A DNA stretch of 64,000 bases from Megamerina dolium (GCA_963854835.1 OY978526.1:37982501-38046500), one strand, 5' to 3'; positions 1 through 10,803 are shown, counted from the stretch's first letter. The notes: generated by a model from the letters alone, not told the origin. Translations and numbers: made by a program.

Positions 1-19
1 CCATGACCTGACCGTTATA

Positions 20-1435
20 GTGCCTTCTCCGATAACTGTTCATACTCCAACTACTCACAATTCCACGAGTCATAATATTGAGCATGCCTTCCCCTCCATT
101 CAATTGCCTCCATGCGATACAGCCTGCTTTTCTGGCGATTATGTGTCATGGCCAAGTTTTCGCGACATGTTTACGGCCTTATATCGCAATAACCCCCGGC
201 TGTCGCCAGTGGAAAAATTATACCACTTGCTTCAGAAAACCCGAGGCGAAGCACATAATATCATTCAGTCTACTCCCTTGACTAATGATGGCTTCGCACT
301 AGCATGGCACAATCTTGAGGAGAGATATGAAAACAAGAGGATTCTCGTCAACTTGCAGTTGAAATCTCTTTTCAATCTCCAGGCGGTAACACAAGAAACC
401 GGCCCAAACCTGAAACTACTACAACGTACGATAAACGACAGCATCACACATCTGACGCTGTTGAAGATTGACACCTCTCATTGGGATGCAATTTTCGTCT
501 ATTTGTGTTCGACGAAGATTCCCGACACGACTCTGTGTCTTTGGGAGCAGTCTCTGAAAAATAAACGAGAAATCCCGAAGTGGAGTGACTTCGACGCCTT
601 TTTAACAGAACGGTATCAGACCTTGGAATCGGTCTCCGATATCAGAAGTGGTTCTCGGCAACTCAGCCAGCCACAGAATCGGCCATTTAGCCAGCCCGCG
701 AATCGACAACCCGGTCGGTTCGACCCCCCCAGGCGATCGTACAGTCCTCCAACGGCTTCCAAGAAGGTCGGCATTTATCACAACAACGTTGTGGCTCGCA
801 GTTGCCCACTATGCAGAAAATCACATTCTCTTCGCTCATGTCCCGATTTCTTAAAGTTGTCAATAGAAGAACGTTATAATGTCGTCAGAAGGCACAAGCT
901 CTGTACCAATTGTTTTGCCAATTCCCACGATTTTAGTAAGTGCAAGAGCCCATTTACTTGCTCATCATGCAAAAAGAGGCATCATTCATTGCTTCATAGG
1001 TCAGCCGAACCCCTTGACTCCCGTCGTGACGCAACTCCTGTCGTTACTCCCATTACAAAGTCAGCAGAACAAGCTCACAATGCGTTTGCATCCCAATTAC
1101 AACCTGCTACACAAGAAAAACACGAAAAGGCTTTGGTTTCTACAAGCCACCCGACACGAAACCATGCAGTGCTACTGGGAACAGCCCTGGTACACATTCG
1201 GCACCACAACAACTCCTTTATAGCTCGAGCGCTTATCGATTCCGGTTCGGAAGCTACGTTTATGTCTGAGCGGCTGCGAAATAGGTTGCGCCTCCCTATT
1301 TGCGAAGTACGGACGACGGTTACGGGCCTAAATGAGGTCGTAACAGCGCATTCGTCAAAAATGTGTTCGTTGGAGATCGGTTCCCCAGTTGACCCCAGCG
1401 TCACGATTAAAGTGGATGCCTTTGTATTAGCCTAA
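20..1435 (+). pseudogene. BEL/Pao Gag plus aspartic protease, partial, ending at a premature stop
   Basis: Residues about 30-200 resemble the DUF1759 Gag domain of Pao elements (tryptophan-rich, with CFSGDYVSWPSFRDMF near the start). Residues about 260-330 hold Cys/His knuckles (CPLCRKSH, then LCTNCFANSHDFSKC and CSSCKKRHH), the nucleic-acid-binding part of Gag. Near residue 405 the motif LIDSGSEATF marks a retropepsin-type aspartic protease (DUF1758); DSG is the catalytic triplet. The TAA at 1433-1435 falls inside this domain, because Pao-like sequence continues in the same frame after it. The true start is unknown since the frame may begin before the window. In a working element this part would package RNA and process the polyprotein. 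Confidence 0.8.
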
Positions 1436-1960
1436 CTCACAGGAAAATTACCTTCTTGTATCATATCTGCTAACTTACGTAAGGAACTAGCAGGCTTACG
1501 GTTAGCATATGAAAATCTGCATAGAAGTTCCCCAGTAGACCTGGTTTTAGGTGGAGACATCTACCCATCCATACTACAAGAAGGTATTCGCAAGGGCATT
1601 CTTGGTACCCTGATTGCCCAAAATACAGTTTTCGGCTGGATTATCACTGGTCGTTATGCAAACCCCCAAAAGCATGGACCAATTTTGTCATTTTATAATA
1701 AAATAAGTCTCGATCGTCAAATATCCCGATTCTGGGAGATCGAAGAACTCCCCAAAACCAATGCCAGTCAGCCGAAGATTTGTACCGTGAAAAATATTAC
1801 CAGAAATCCACATTTCGTAATAAAGATGGCCGTTTTGTTGTGTCCTTGCCCTTTAAAAGGGAATTTCCCGAGGAGTTGTCAATAGGAGAGTCGCGCAATT
1901 CGGCGCGAGCTCAATTCTTTGGTTACGAAGTACGGTTACTTAAGAATCCCTAACTTAAGA
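1436..1960 (+). pseudogene. Remnant of BEL/Pao protease-RT junction, frameshifted
   Basis: The frame of the preceding Gag-protease stays open to 1885 and reads through Pao-typical sequence (VFGWIITGR, then ISRFWEIEELPKT). Near 1815-1825 homology moves to the next frame, which gives FVVSLPFKREFPEE, the entry to the Pao RT domain, and then stops just after 1945. Everything from the RT palm through RNase H is missing, so the region is a deletion scar. No RT catalytic YxDD motif is present anywhere in this element. Confidence 0.7.
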
Positions 1961-1971
1961 TCGAATATGAT

Positions 1972-3525
1972 TTGGCCAATGTGCCCGAAACCAAGCTGAT
2001 CAAATCGCATTTCGTTAGATCAGATGAAAACGATGACATTTTAGATCGGTTTTCCACTCTCCCACGCGCACTGCGCGTAATATCATATATATTGCGATTT
2101 TATCACAATTGTCACCCATCTAATCGAGGCCAATACTGTTTCAATTTCCTAAACATTTCGTCTGGAGAGATAGCTTCCACCCGCAATAAGCTCATTGTGT
2201 TGTGCCAAATGCGGCATTTTTCCAATGAATACGCTGATTTGTCCAAAAAGATCGCAATTCCACGAAAGAGTGATCTACTCCCGCTTAATCCGTTTCTCGA
2301 CTCAAGTGGAATAATGCGAATGAATGGACGATTGGTTCATTCCCCGGCTCTCTCTTACAGAGAGAGATTCCCTATAATTCTCCCATATGCTGGACGTTTT
2401 ACTCGATTGTTGCTCGAGTTTGTGCATTTGGTATCCATGCACAGCGCTAATCAGCTGCTTTTGCGTCTAATCCGATTAGAGTATTGGGTTCCAAAATTAA
2501 AGAACCTAGTAAAGACTACGATACACAACTGCAAAGTATGTGTACTTGAGAAGCAAAAGCATCATTCACAGATAATGGCAGCGTTGCCACCCGAACGTAC
2601 CTCCTTCTCAAGACCCTTTGCTACGACTGGTGTAGATTTCGCCGGTCCGTTTGATATTAAGGCATATATTGGTCGCGCATGCCGTATCACGAAAGGTTAT
2701 GTTTGCGTGTTCGTGTGTTTTGCCACGAGAGCAATACATTTGGAAGCAACGAGTGACATGACCACGCCTACATTTCTTGCGGCATTTACCCGTTTCTTTT
2801 CCCGTCGTGGATGTCCGTCGTTAATATTTTCCGACAACGGAACTTCTTTCGTTGGTGCTTCCCGTGTTCTGCGAGCTGAAAACGAAAGGTTTCTACGTAA
2901 CATACGTGAGCACGTAGAATCTTCCCATAGCCAAAAGGATTTGGAATGGCGATTTATTCCTGCTGGAGCTCCCCATATGGGAGGGCTATGGGAAGCTGGT
3001 GTTAAAATCTTCAAGGCCCATTTGAAGAAGCTTCCCCCCAATCTGAAATACACTCTTGAGGAATTTAGCACGTTACTCTCCCGCATAGAGGCATGTCTCA
3101 ACTCGAGGCCTATAAGTCCTATGTCTGACAACCCTGCAGACTTATCACCCCTTACACCGAGCCATTTTTTGATCGGTTCGGCTTTATTGGCACCGGCCGA
3201 GCCACACCAACCCTTAAGTGTGATTAATAGATGGCAACGCCTTAAGGTAATTCACCAATCCTTCTGCCTACGGTGGAAGGAGGAGTACCTTAAGGAACTG
3301 CACAAACGTACGAAATGGCAGTCCCCAAAGAATGACATTCGCATCGGCGATTTAGTAGCCATACGTAAAGAGCACTTACCTCCGAACGAATGGAGACTTG
3401 GACGAGTGCAAAAAACATATCTTGCTCCCGATTCCCATGTACGTGTCGCCGATATTCGCACCGCCAAGGGAATCGTAACTCGGCCAATAGTAAAGCTTGT
3501 CGCGCTTCCTATGTCCACTCCCTAA
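1972..3525 (+). pseudogene. BEL/Pao integrase with C-terminal DUF5641
   Basis: This 517-codon open stretch keeps the second half of a Pao pol protein. It starts in the linker before the integrase, then has an H2C2-like zinc finger (ending HNCKVC near residue 190) and a retroviral-type integrase core. Core residues are D in GVDFAGPF (about 221), D in SDNGTSF (about 288) and E in GGLWEAGVK (about 341). The C-terminal 90 residues (RWKEEYLKEL to VKLVALP) match the DUF5641 module of Pao integrases. The reading frame is intact even though upstream pol is broken. It lacks its own credible start and would have been made as part of a polyprotein. Confidence 0.8.
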
Positions 3526-3580
3526 AATACTCCTGTAACACGATTCTCATCCCGTTTTTTTTTTGTTTTTTTGTTGTTGT

Positions 3581-3592
3581 TACAGTTTTCCC
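3581..3592 (+). promoter_or_regulatory. Possible splice acceptor before the small zinc-knuckle ORF
   Basis: A run of T with few other bases (3555-3580) leads into TTACAG ending at 3585, eight bases before the ATG at 3593. This is the layout of an insect 3' splice site and would let the downstream ORF be made from a spliced subgenomic RNA, as env-position genes of some LTR elements are. It is inferred from the sequence only. Confidence 0.4.
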
Positions 3593-3895
3593 ATGGCGCC
3601 AAAAACAAAAACCCCAAAACGACGTAGTCCAGTCCGTCCTCCTTCTGAATTTCGAGACAGACCCGAAGCACAGAGACGTCCCGATTGCCGCATTTGTGAT
3701 AAGGATCACCCACTGCGATTATGTCCACGATTCTTGGCAATGTCGGTGAAAAAGAGAAGTGATGTTGCGAAGCAATTCGGCTATTGTTTCAATTGCTTAG
3801 CGTATACGCACGTGGCACGACGATGCACAAGCGTATTGCGATGCCAATTGTGTTCGGCGAAGCATCACACCCTACTTCACGAGAGAGCGCAGTAG
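3593..3895 (+). CDS. Zinc-knuckle protein in the env position of the BEL element
   Basis: The 100-residue ORF begins at an ATG with a very basic N terminus (MAPKTKTPKRRSP) and carries three Cys/His groups: CRICDKDHPLRLC, then GYCFNCLAYTHVARRC and LRCQLCSAKHHTLLH. This arrangement is like the nucleocapsid part of Pao Gag but is a separate ORF placed 3' of the integrase. I infer an RNA-binding accessory role; no membrane or envelope feature is visible. A second overlapping frame (3784-4200) has proline-rich sequence and could be a frameshifted continuation, so the original protein may have been longer. Confidence 0.55.
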   Translation: MAPKTKTPKRRSPVRPPSEFRDRPEAQRRPDCRICDKDHPLRLCPRFLAMSVKKRSDVAKQFGYCFNCLAYTHVARRCTSVLRCQLCSAKHHTLLHERAQ

Positions 3896-4200
3896 CGTAC
3901 GAAGAAGGCCCCAAAATCAACAAGAAAGCTACAACATCACAGCCGTGCCGATGTACCCCAGCTCCCAATCTCACTCTTCCACCCATTAACAACTGTGTCT
4001 GCAATCAAACGAAGCCTTCTGCATCTGTGGTGCCCTTTGCCATCGTGCCGATGATGCCCCCTATTCCGCCCATGCACCCGATGTTGTCGCCGAGTGCGTT
4101 GTTAGGCAATATGTCCCGGAATTTTTTCGGACCATCATCCGTCACTTCGTTACCACCATCAGAATGGATGCGCAACATCTTTAGCGGATTTCATAATTAA

Positions 4201-4616
4201 TCTTTATAAAATTCACAACATTTCATTTATATCATTCTATTATTTTCTCTCGATTTTTCCCTCGGTTTTATTGAATTATATTACTATAAGTTTCTTTATA
4301 ATTTTGAATTTCATTTATAGCCCTTCCCATTATTTTGTAATTTTCTCTCTTTATAATTTTGAATTCATTTTATATTATTTCTCTTTTAATTTTGAATTTA
4401 TATTATTTCTTTTTTTTTAATTATTTTCTCCCTATAATTTTTGAATTCGCCTTGAATCGATTTCATATTATTTCTCTTTTTTTTATATATTATTGCCTGT
4501 ATAATTTTAAAATTTATATTTTTTTCATATACTTTTAATTTTAAGTTACTCCCTTTTGTTACATATTGTTCAACGTCCTGGACGTGGATATTACGTCTCC
4601 TTTGCAGTAATCCTGC
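4201..4616 (+). repeat. AT-rich low-complexity spacer of the BEL element
   Basis: About 400 bases made of diverged copies of a T-rich motif around TTTATAATTTTGAATT and ATTATTTCTCT. It lies between the last ORF and the polypurine tract and has no coding potential I would trust. Confidence 0.6.
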
Positions 4617-5224
4617 AAGGGGGGCGGAATGTCTACGCCAGCAAAACATACGCGCACTCCCAAACTGAACTGGAGTAAATGAGTGGATGGATGGTCTGGC
4701 AACCCTATCGATCTGCTTATTATTCCATGTTCACTTTATCCCTATTCCTATTCCTTCCAATCAATTCCATTCGCTCATCTGTTTATTCCACCTATTGCAT
4801 TCTCCTTTTCCCTTTACCTTCGTTTTTTTCCCATAAAGCTACATATTTTAAATTTAATTGGTTTCTTCCCGAGGAGTGCGCGCATTTATTTCTCTATTAA
4901 AATTTCTCTATTTAAAATTATTAAATATATTATTATATATATTCCTAAAATTGTGAATTCGTAAATCTAAATAAATACAATACCATAAAAATTGAAAAGT
5001 GAATGTGTAAAAGAACAATTAATTAAAAGTGGCAAATAAACTAAATTGAACTAAAAGCAATTCGTCAAATACCACGAAGTGTGTGATAGCTGCTCAATCT
5101 AGAAGACCCCAAAGTGTCAACAGCCATATCCAAAACAATCAAGATCCAGCGTGTCATCACTATCTACAGGCAAGTGTGCCTCATCATTGAGCTAACCGGC
5201 AACCACTCGCTCCTAGCTGAAACA
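4617..5224 (+). repeat. Polypurine tract and putative 3' LTR of the BEL element
   Basis: AAGGGGGGCGGAA at 4617-4629 is a good polypurine tract. The following TGTCTACGCC at 4630 is the expected LTR start. The segment then runs through AT-rich sequence with AATAAATAC near 4970 to GCTGAAACA at about 5224, a possible LTR end. Because the matching 5' LTR is outside the window, the right boundary is only an estimate. Confidence 0.5.
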
Positions 5225-5278
5225 GTATGGAATTGTATTTTATTTAAATGAAATATCTGTATTGTATTTTTATTATAC

Positions 5279-5716
5279 TGTAACGAGTGTCGATAGTTGA
5301 TTACTCATCACTATTGTGACTGACACTATTGGCAGCATCGAAACGAATGTCAACAAAAAGAAATGATCGATAACTAGAACAAGCCAACGAGAAAGGAAGA
5401 GAAGAATCTCGATAAAGGAAGATTCTGGGGTGTTGCCAACAGAGTATAAATAGAGCCAGTATTGAGAAGTGGAAATCAATCTAATTCAGAACGTGATTGC
5501 GAAAACATTGATACAGAGGCAAAAGTTGCAAGTACATTTAAGTGTTATAGTAAATAGTTGATTGTAAACAGTGTTGATTGTAAATAGAGATTATTAAATA
5601 AATTGTTGCTGTATATAGTTGTATAAAATAAGTGTTGCAGTTATCATTAACAGAATCCAGTGATCGAACAAGGTAATTCAAATAGAATTAAATGTTCACA
5701 GAATAAAAACGTAACA
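5279..5716 (+). repeat. 5' LTR of the gypsy element
   Basis: It starts TGTAACGAG and ends CGTAACA. A TATA box TATAAATA lies at 5445-5452, and polyadenylation-type AATAAA occurs near 5594 and 5702, so the U3-R-U5 order can be read. It is 438 bp, the same length as the 3' copy. Confidence 0.92.
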
Positions 5717-5718
5717 AT

Positions 5719-5736
5719 TGGTGTCAGAAGTGGGAT
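5719..5736 (+). other. Primer binding site complementary to tRNA-Leu
   Basis: TGGTGTCAGAAGTGGGAT starts two bases after the LTR. Its complement ends CTTCTGACACCA, which is the 3' end, with CCA, of insect tRNA-Leu of the CAG/AAG type as I remember it. The full 18 bases pair. Confidence 0.75.
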
Positions 5737-5745
5737 TCTGTAAAG

Positions 5746-7194
5746 ATGGTGAAAATTGACCAACTAAAAGTGGACCAACTTAAAAAGTTGTTGGTAGAGA
5801 TGAATCTATCGTCATCAGGTGCAAAGGCGGAACTGCTGGTGAGGCTGAGGCAAGCTATGGAGGCTAAGGGAATTAATGTAGAAGAACATGAGTTCTTCGA
5901 GGAAGCCGATATACAAGCAGTTGTGCACGCTGAGGAAGAGAGCAAAATAGATTCGAGTGGTCAACTCATGGATTTTATGAAATCCATGATGCAACAACAG
6001 CAGCAGCAACTGCAAGGAATTAATGCGAAGTTACAAGAAAATGAGTCTCGCATTGACTCCAAGCTTCAAGAACATTCGGCTGAATTGCGTATGAAAATTC
6101 AAAAAGGTTCGTCCCGCCAAGAAAACGCTATGGGAGAATTCCAGAAAACAATTGACTCCAAGTTTCAAGAACATTCGGCTCGCCAAGAACACGTCATCGA
6201 AAATCTACAAAAAGGAATTGAACTTAGATTTCAGGAAATTTCCGGAGCTATTAATGACAAAGTCACAGAGCTGAAAGAACACGTGGATGAGTTGGATGAT
6301 AAGCTGAAGGAACATGTCGACGACTGGGAAGATAAGTTCGAGAAATTACAGCACGAACTCAATCAACTAAAAATAAATGGACCAGCCACATCAGTGATTA
6401 GAGATTCAAGTACAATCAAACTAAAGTCACCAACATTTGACGGAAGCACGCCATTCAATATCTTCAAGCTTCAATTCGAGACAACAGCTTCGAAGAATCA
6501 ATGGGATGATATCGACAAGACTGCTGCTTTAATAGTCGCATTAAAAGGTAATGCTTCCGAGGTGTTACAGATGATTCCAGAGAAAGATCGTGGTAGCTAT
6601 CAGTCACTGATGGACACACTCCAGCGAAAATATGGAAATGAATACAAAAGTCAATTACATCGAGTGGAATTGAGATCGCGAGTGCAACGGAGTAATGAGA
6701 GCCTTCAGGAATTCGCTTCCGATATTGAGCGCTTATGTCATCTAGCGTTCTCCGGTAATTCGGAAGAGTTCGTCGAAAAAATAAAAATAGAGGCATTCAT
6801 AGATGGCATACGTGATGGAGAGACAAAGCGTGCCCTAGTCATGTCACCCAGGAATACTTATGCCGAAACAATCAGTAGTGCCTTGACGTTTGAAGCCGCC
6901 AGTTTCATGTGTCGACCAATGCCACGGGTACGCCAATTAGAAACAGAAACAACAGATCTGGTTGAAGCAGTGCGTCAGGCAGTAAAATCAGTAGTTCAGC
7001 CTGAAGGAAGAACAACAGGTCGACGCGAAAACAAGTTTACTGGTAAGTGCTTCATTTGCGACAAACCAGGACACATGGCGCGTGACTGCCGTCTACGACG
7101 AAAGCGATCAAGATCGAATTCTCCAGCAAGACAAAATAAGGAGAATAAGATGGATAGCGATCGCTCCACTAACACAAATCCATCGTTAAACTAA
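5746..7194 (+). CDS. Gag polyprotein with N-terminal SAP-like motif and CCHC knuckle
   Basis: The 482-aa ORF starts ten bases after the primer site. Residues about 4-40 have the helix-turn-helix pattern of a SAP domain (LKVDQLKKLLVEMNL, then GAKAELLVRLRQA). Residues about 75-215 are heptad-rich and Glu/Lys/Gln-rich, a likely coiled coil with repeated HSAELRMKIQ and HSARQEHVIE type segments. Residues about 225-400 are a capsid-like region (FDGSTPFNIFKLQFE). A zinc knuckle CFICDKPGHMARDC sits at 435-448, followed by a basic tail. It would form the particle and bind RNA. It stops at TAA 7192-7194, directly after a slippery heptamer. Confidence 0.88.
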   Translation: MVKIDQLKVDQLKKLLVEMNLSSSGAKAELLVRLRQAMEAKGINVEEHEFFEEADIQAVVHAEEESKIDSSGQLMDFMKSMMQQQQQQLQGINAKLQENESRIDSKLQEHSAELRMKIQKGSSRQENAMGEFQKTIDSKFQEHSARQEHVIENLQKGIELRFQEISGAINDKVTELKEHVDELDDKLKEHVDDWEDKFEKLQHELNQLKINGPATSVIRDSSTIKLKSPTFDGSTPFNIFKLQFETTASKNQWDDIDKTAALIVALKGNASEVLQMIPEKDRGSYQSLMDTLQRKYGNEYKSQLHRVELRSRVQRSNESLQEFASDIERLCHLAFSGNSEEFVEKIKIEAFIDGIRDGETKRALVMSPRNTYAETISSALTFEAASFMCRPMPRVRQLETETTDLVEAVRQAVKSVVQPEGRTTGRRENKFTGKCFICDKPGHMARDCRLRRKRSRSNSPARQNKENKMDSDRSTNTNPSLN

Positions 7195-9197
7195 ATCGAG
7201 TCAGTTCAGCGGGGCGTGAACTGACTCCAACAGTGGGTTGCCCCATCATTCACATTTCACAACTACAGCGTGTGCCAAGCAGCTTGACTATTGATGGAAA
7301 ATTGGACAATATGGAATTCATGTTAACCCTGGATACTGGTGCATCACATTCTATAATCAAGAGCGATTTGGTAAAGAAGTTTGAGCCTTTAATGGGAATA
7401 AAATTGCGTACAGCAACGGGTGAGGATGCACAAATTCTGGGCAAGATAAAGAAACGAGTATCTATTGGAAATTGCACATGGGAACATGAATTCATTGTGG
7501 CCGACATCATCGATGACGTAATAATTGGTGTTGATTTTATGATTGACAACGGATTTACGTTAGATTTAAATCAACGGATACTACGTTATGCAAATGTCGA
7601 ATTACCAGTGAACATCGGTTACAAACGGAGTGGAAACATCAAACGAGTACTGGCATGTCAACGCCAAGAGGTTCCAGCAAAATCAGAAGCGGTGATTTGG
7701 GCACAGATAAATGTGGATGATGGGACAGGCAAGTTGTGGTTAGTGGAAGCAGATATAGAAATACAAAATAAAAACATCATACCTGGTAGGACGTTAGTGG
7801 AACCTAAAGAAAATGGAATAGTACCTGTGCGAATATTAAATACAACTAATACATCTACAGTTGTGAAGAAAGGAATGGTGATTGGTCATTGCCAGGAAGT
7901 TACTGCCATAGTAGACTGCGAAAAGGGTTCGTCGATAAAAAGTGGAAGATCAGGAACTGTCAGAGTGGAAATAAAAGCACAGATGGAAGAATGGGCAGGC
8001 GTGCTTACCAACCAGCAAAAAGAAAAGGCTTTACAACTATTGGGGAAGTACAGTTCAATCTTTTCTTCAAATGGAAAAACTGGAGGACGAACAACCATCG
8101 TGAAGCATCACATTGACACCGGTGATTCTAGACCAATTCGTCAAACACCACGACGAGTTCCATTGGCCAAAAGAGACGAAGCCATTAAGCTGATTTCCGA
8201 TATGCAGAAACAAGGTGTTATTGAACCATCAGCGAGTCCATGGAGTTCACCAGTTGTGCTGGTAAAGAAGAAGGATGGAAGTACTCGATTCTGTGTGGAT
8301 TACAGAAAGCTAAATGATATTACGAAAAAAGACAGCTATCCACTGCCAAGAATCGATGACACTCTGGACACACTATCTGGTGCGAAGTGGTTCTCAACTC
8401 TTGATTTGCAAAGTGGCTACTGGCAAGTGGAACTTGGTAAGGAAGACAAAGAGAAAACAGCTTTCAGTATTGGCGATGGTCTATGGCAATTTACAGTCAT
8501 GCCATTTGGTTTATGCAATGCGCCAGCTACTTTCGAACGTTTGATGGAGCGTGTACTCAGAGGACTACACTGGAAAACGTGCTTGGTGTACCTCGATGAC
8601 ATTATTGTGATGGGAAAAGATTTTAACGACCACCTGGAAAAGTTGAAAGAAGTATTTGAGCGTATACAATCAGCAGGGCTTAAACTGAATATGAAAAAGT
8701 GTTCACTCTTCAGGCAAGAAGTTAAATATCTTGGTCATAAAGTAACAACAGAAGGGGTACATACCGACGAGGAGAAAGTAGCAGCAGTACAAGAATGGCC
8801 TATTCCATCGAATCTTCACGAGCTAAGAAGCTTCCTAGGCTTATGTACCTACTATAGACGATTTGTTCCTGGTTTTGCAAACATCGCCAGCAGTCTGCAT
8901 GAGTTAACAAGAAAGAACAAACCATTTGTGTGGGGCGAGGACCAACAGAAAGCATTCGAACAGCTGAAAGAAAAACTCTGTTCAGCACCAGTATTAGCGT
9001 ATCCAGTACCTGGTCAAAAGTTTGTGTTGGACACAGATGCGAGTGGCTATGGAATAGGTGGTGTGCTCTCTCAGATCATAGATGGGCAAGAAAAAGTAAT
9101 AGCATACTACAGTAAAATCCTGTCGAAGCCAGAAAGAAACTACTGTCACCCGAAGAGAGTTATTCGCAATACTGGAATGTGTAAAGTATTTTCATAA
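7173..9197 (+). pseudogene. Pol, first part: protease, reverse transcriptase, start of RNase H
   Basis: The frame is open from 7173; the first ATG is at 7233. Counted from that ATG, the retropepsin motif LDTGASHS is at about residue 33-40. The RT domain begins near residue 290 (RQTPRRVPLAKRDEA), has FSTLDLQSGYWQ and FCVDYRKLND, and the catalytic YLDD near 452-455. RNase H starts near residue 600 (FVLDTDASGYGIGG). The frame then shifts near 9148: the following codons give an unrelated 17-residue tail and stop at 9197, while RNase H homology continues in another frame. The change is a net loss of two bases in a short TG run, so this copy would make a pol protein lacking most of RNase H and all of integrase. 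Confidence 0.88.
7185..7227 (+). promoter_or_regulatory. Programmed -1 frameshift signal between gag and pol
   Basis: GTTAAAC at 7185-7191 sits in the gag frame as G TTA AAC, immediately before the gag stop codon. After a six-base spacer there is a perfect 11-bp stem (7198-7208 paired with 7217-7227) with an 8-base GC-rich loop. The pol frame is open from 7173, giving a 22-base overlap in the -1 frame. Slippery site, spacer and hairpin all have the standard geometry. Confidence 0.8.
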
Positions 9198-10803
9198 ATA
9201 CTTGTACGGTCAGTCATTTCATCTACGAACTGACCACGCAGCGCTAAGGTGGTTATTACAATTTAAAAACCCAGAAGGACAATTGGCGCGCTGGATTGAA
9301 AGGCTGCAGAGTTATGATTTTACCATCGAACATCGTAAAGGAGGACATCACGGCAACGCGGATGCTCTATCTCGTCGTCCTTGCAAAATGGAATGTAAAC
9401 ATTGTTCTCGAGTGGAAAGCAAGGAGCACATTGTCGACATACGACTTACGAATATATTGCCGGAGGAGTCATGGGCCACCGAACGAGTGCAAGAAGATCA
9501 GCGGAACGACCCAGATCTCTCAAAGATCATGAAATACAAGGAGCAGGGCATACGTCCAGATTGGCAAGAAATGGCTAATGAGAGTCCAATAGCAAAGGCA
9601 TACTGGGCGCAGTGGCAAAGCCTGCACTTACGAGACGGATGTTTATTCCGAGCATGGGAAAGTGAGGATGGAAAAATCACTAATGATCTTCTAGTGGTAC
9701 CCAAGGCGAGAATAAATGAAGTAATAGCTGAGTATCACAATGCCTCCAGTGGAGGGCATTTGGGAATCACCAAAACCGTCGAGAAAATAAAGAAACGATT
9801 TTATTGGGTTGGATGTCATGACCATGTCGCTGATTGGATTCGGAAGTGTAAGCAATGTGCAATGGCCAAAGGTCCCACTAAGAAAAGTCGAGGTAAGATG
9901 CACCAATACACCGTGGGTGCTCCATTTGAGCGAATTGCTATTGACATAGCTGGGCCATTTCCAATAAGCAACGCAGGAAACAAGTATGTTCTGGTGGTTA
10001 TAGATTACTTCAGTAAATGGCCTGAAGTATACCCCATTCCAAATCAGGAAGCTAGTACAGTTGCGGATGTATTCGTCAACCAATGGGTTACTCGTTTTGG
10101 TGTACCGATGGAGTTACACTCAGACCAAGGTCGAAATTTCGAATCAGTTGTATTCCAAGAGATATGCCGTATACTGGGTATATACAAAACTCGTACAACA
10201 CCTTTGCATCCACAATCTGATGGCATGGTAGAACGATTTAACCGTACCTTCGAGGAATATTTGAGAAAAGTCGTAGATAAATACCAAAGAGACTGGGATG
10301 TACATATACCAATGTTCCTCATGGCATATCGATCCGCACAACATGATACGACGGCTACTACACCGGCAATGGCAATTTTTGGAAACGAGTTAAGACTGCC
10401 AGCTGATTTAAAATTTGGAGTTGTAACACCAACGAGATCAACCGAAGGAAATTATACTAGCGAAAAGCGGGAACAGTTGGATGAAGTACATCAGTTCATC
10501 AGAGAGCGGTGGCAGATGATAAGCGATAAGATGAAGGCCAGGTATGACTTGAAAGCAAATTCTAAAGGGTTCTATGAAGGAGAGCTTGTAATGCTTCATA
10601 ATCCACAACGAAAGAAAGGCCTGTCCCCTAAACTACAGACTCATTGGGAAGGACCATATGAGATTATAGCAAAGATAAATGACGTAGTATATCGTATTCA
10701 ACGTGCCTGGAATAAAAGAGCAAAGTTTAAAGTAGTGCACTTAGAGCGACTTGCGCCATATCGAGGGGAAGTATATAAACTTGTTCGAGACGAACAAGGT
10801 TAA
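9150..10803 (+). pseudogene. Pol, second part: rest of RNase H and integrase
   Basis: Homology to pol resumes just after 9148 and stays open to TAA at 10801-10803. It contains the end of RNase H (LRTDHAALRWLL), an H2C2 integrase zinc finger (HNASSGGHLG to CKQCAMAKG), and the catalytic core with D in AIDIAGPF, D in HSDQGRNF and E in DGMVERFNRTF. From the open ATG-less frame at 9202 these are residues about 248, 308 and 344, a DD35E spacing. The C-terminal region ends with WEGPYEII, a GPY/F module, and a basic tail. Apart from the upstream two-base shift I see no damage. Confidence 0.88.

Larger units (their letters stand above)
1..5224 (+). mobile_element. BEL/Pao LTR retrotransposon, 5'-truncated by the window, RT-deleted
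   Basis: The order is Gag, aspartic protease, start of RT, a jump to the integrase region, a small zinc-knuckle ORF, an AT-rich spacer, a polypurine tract and a putative 3' LTR. The 5' LTR would lie left of base 1. The pol region is broken by an in-frame stop at 1433-1435, a frameshift near 1815-1825, a further stop near 1950 and a deletion joining the first part of the RT domain to the segment just before the integrase zinc finger. The element cannot encode its own polymerase, so it is a fossil or a non-autonomous derivative. Family assignment rests on the Pao-type Gag and integrase with its typical C-terminal domain; the exact right end is uncertain. Confidence 0.85.
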
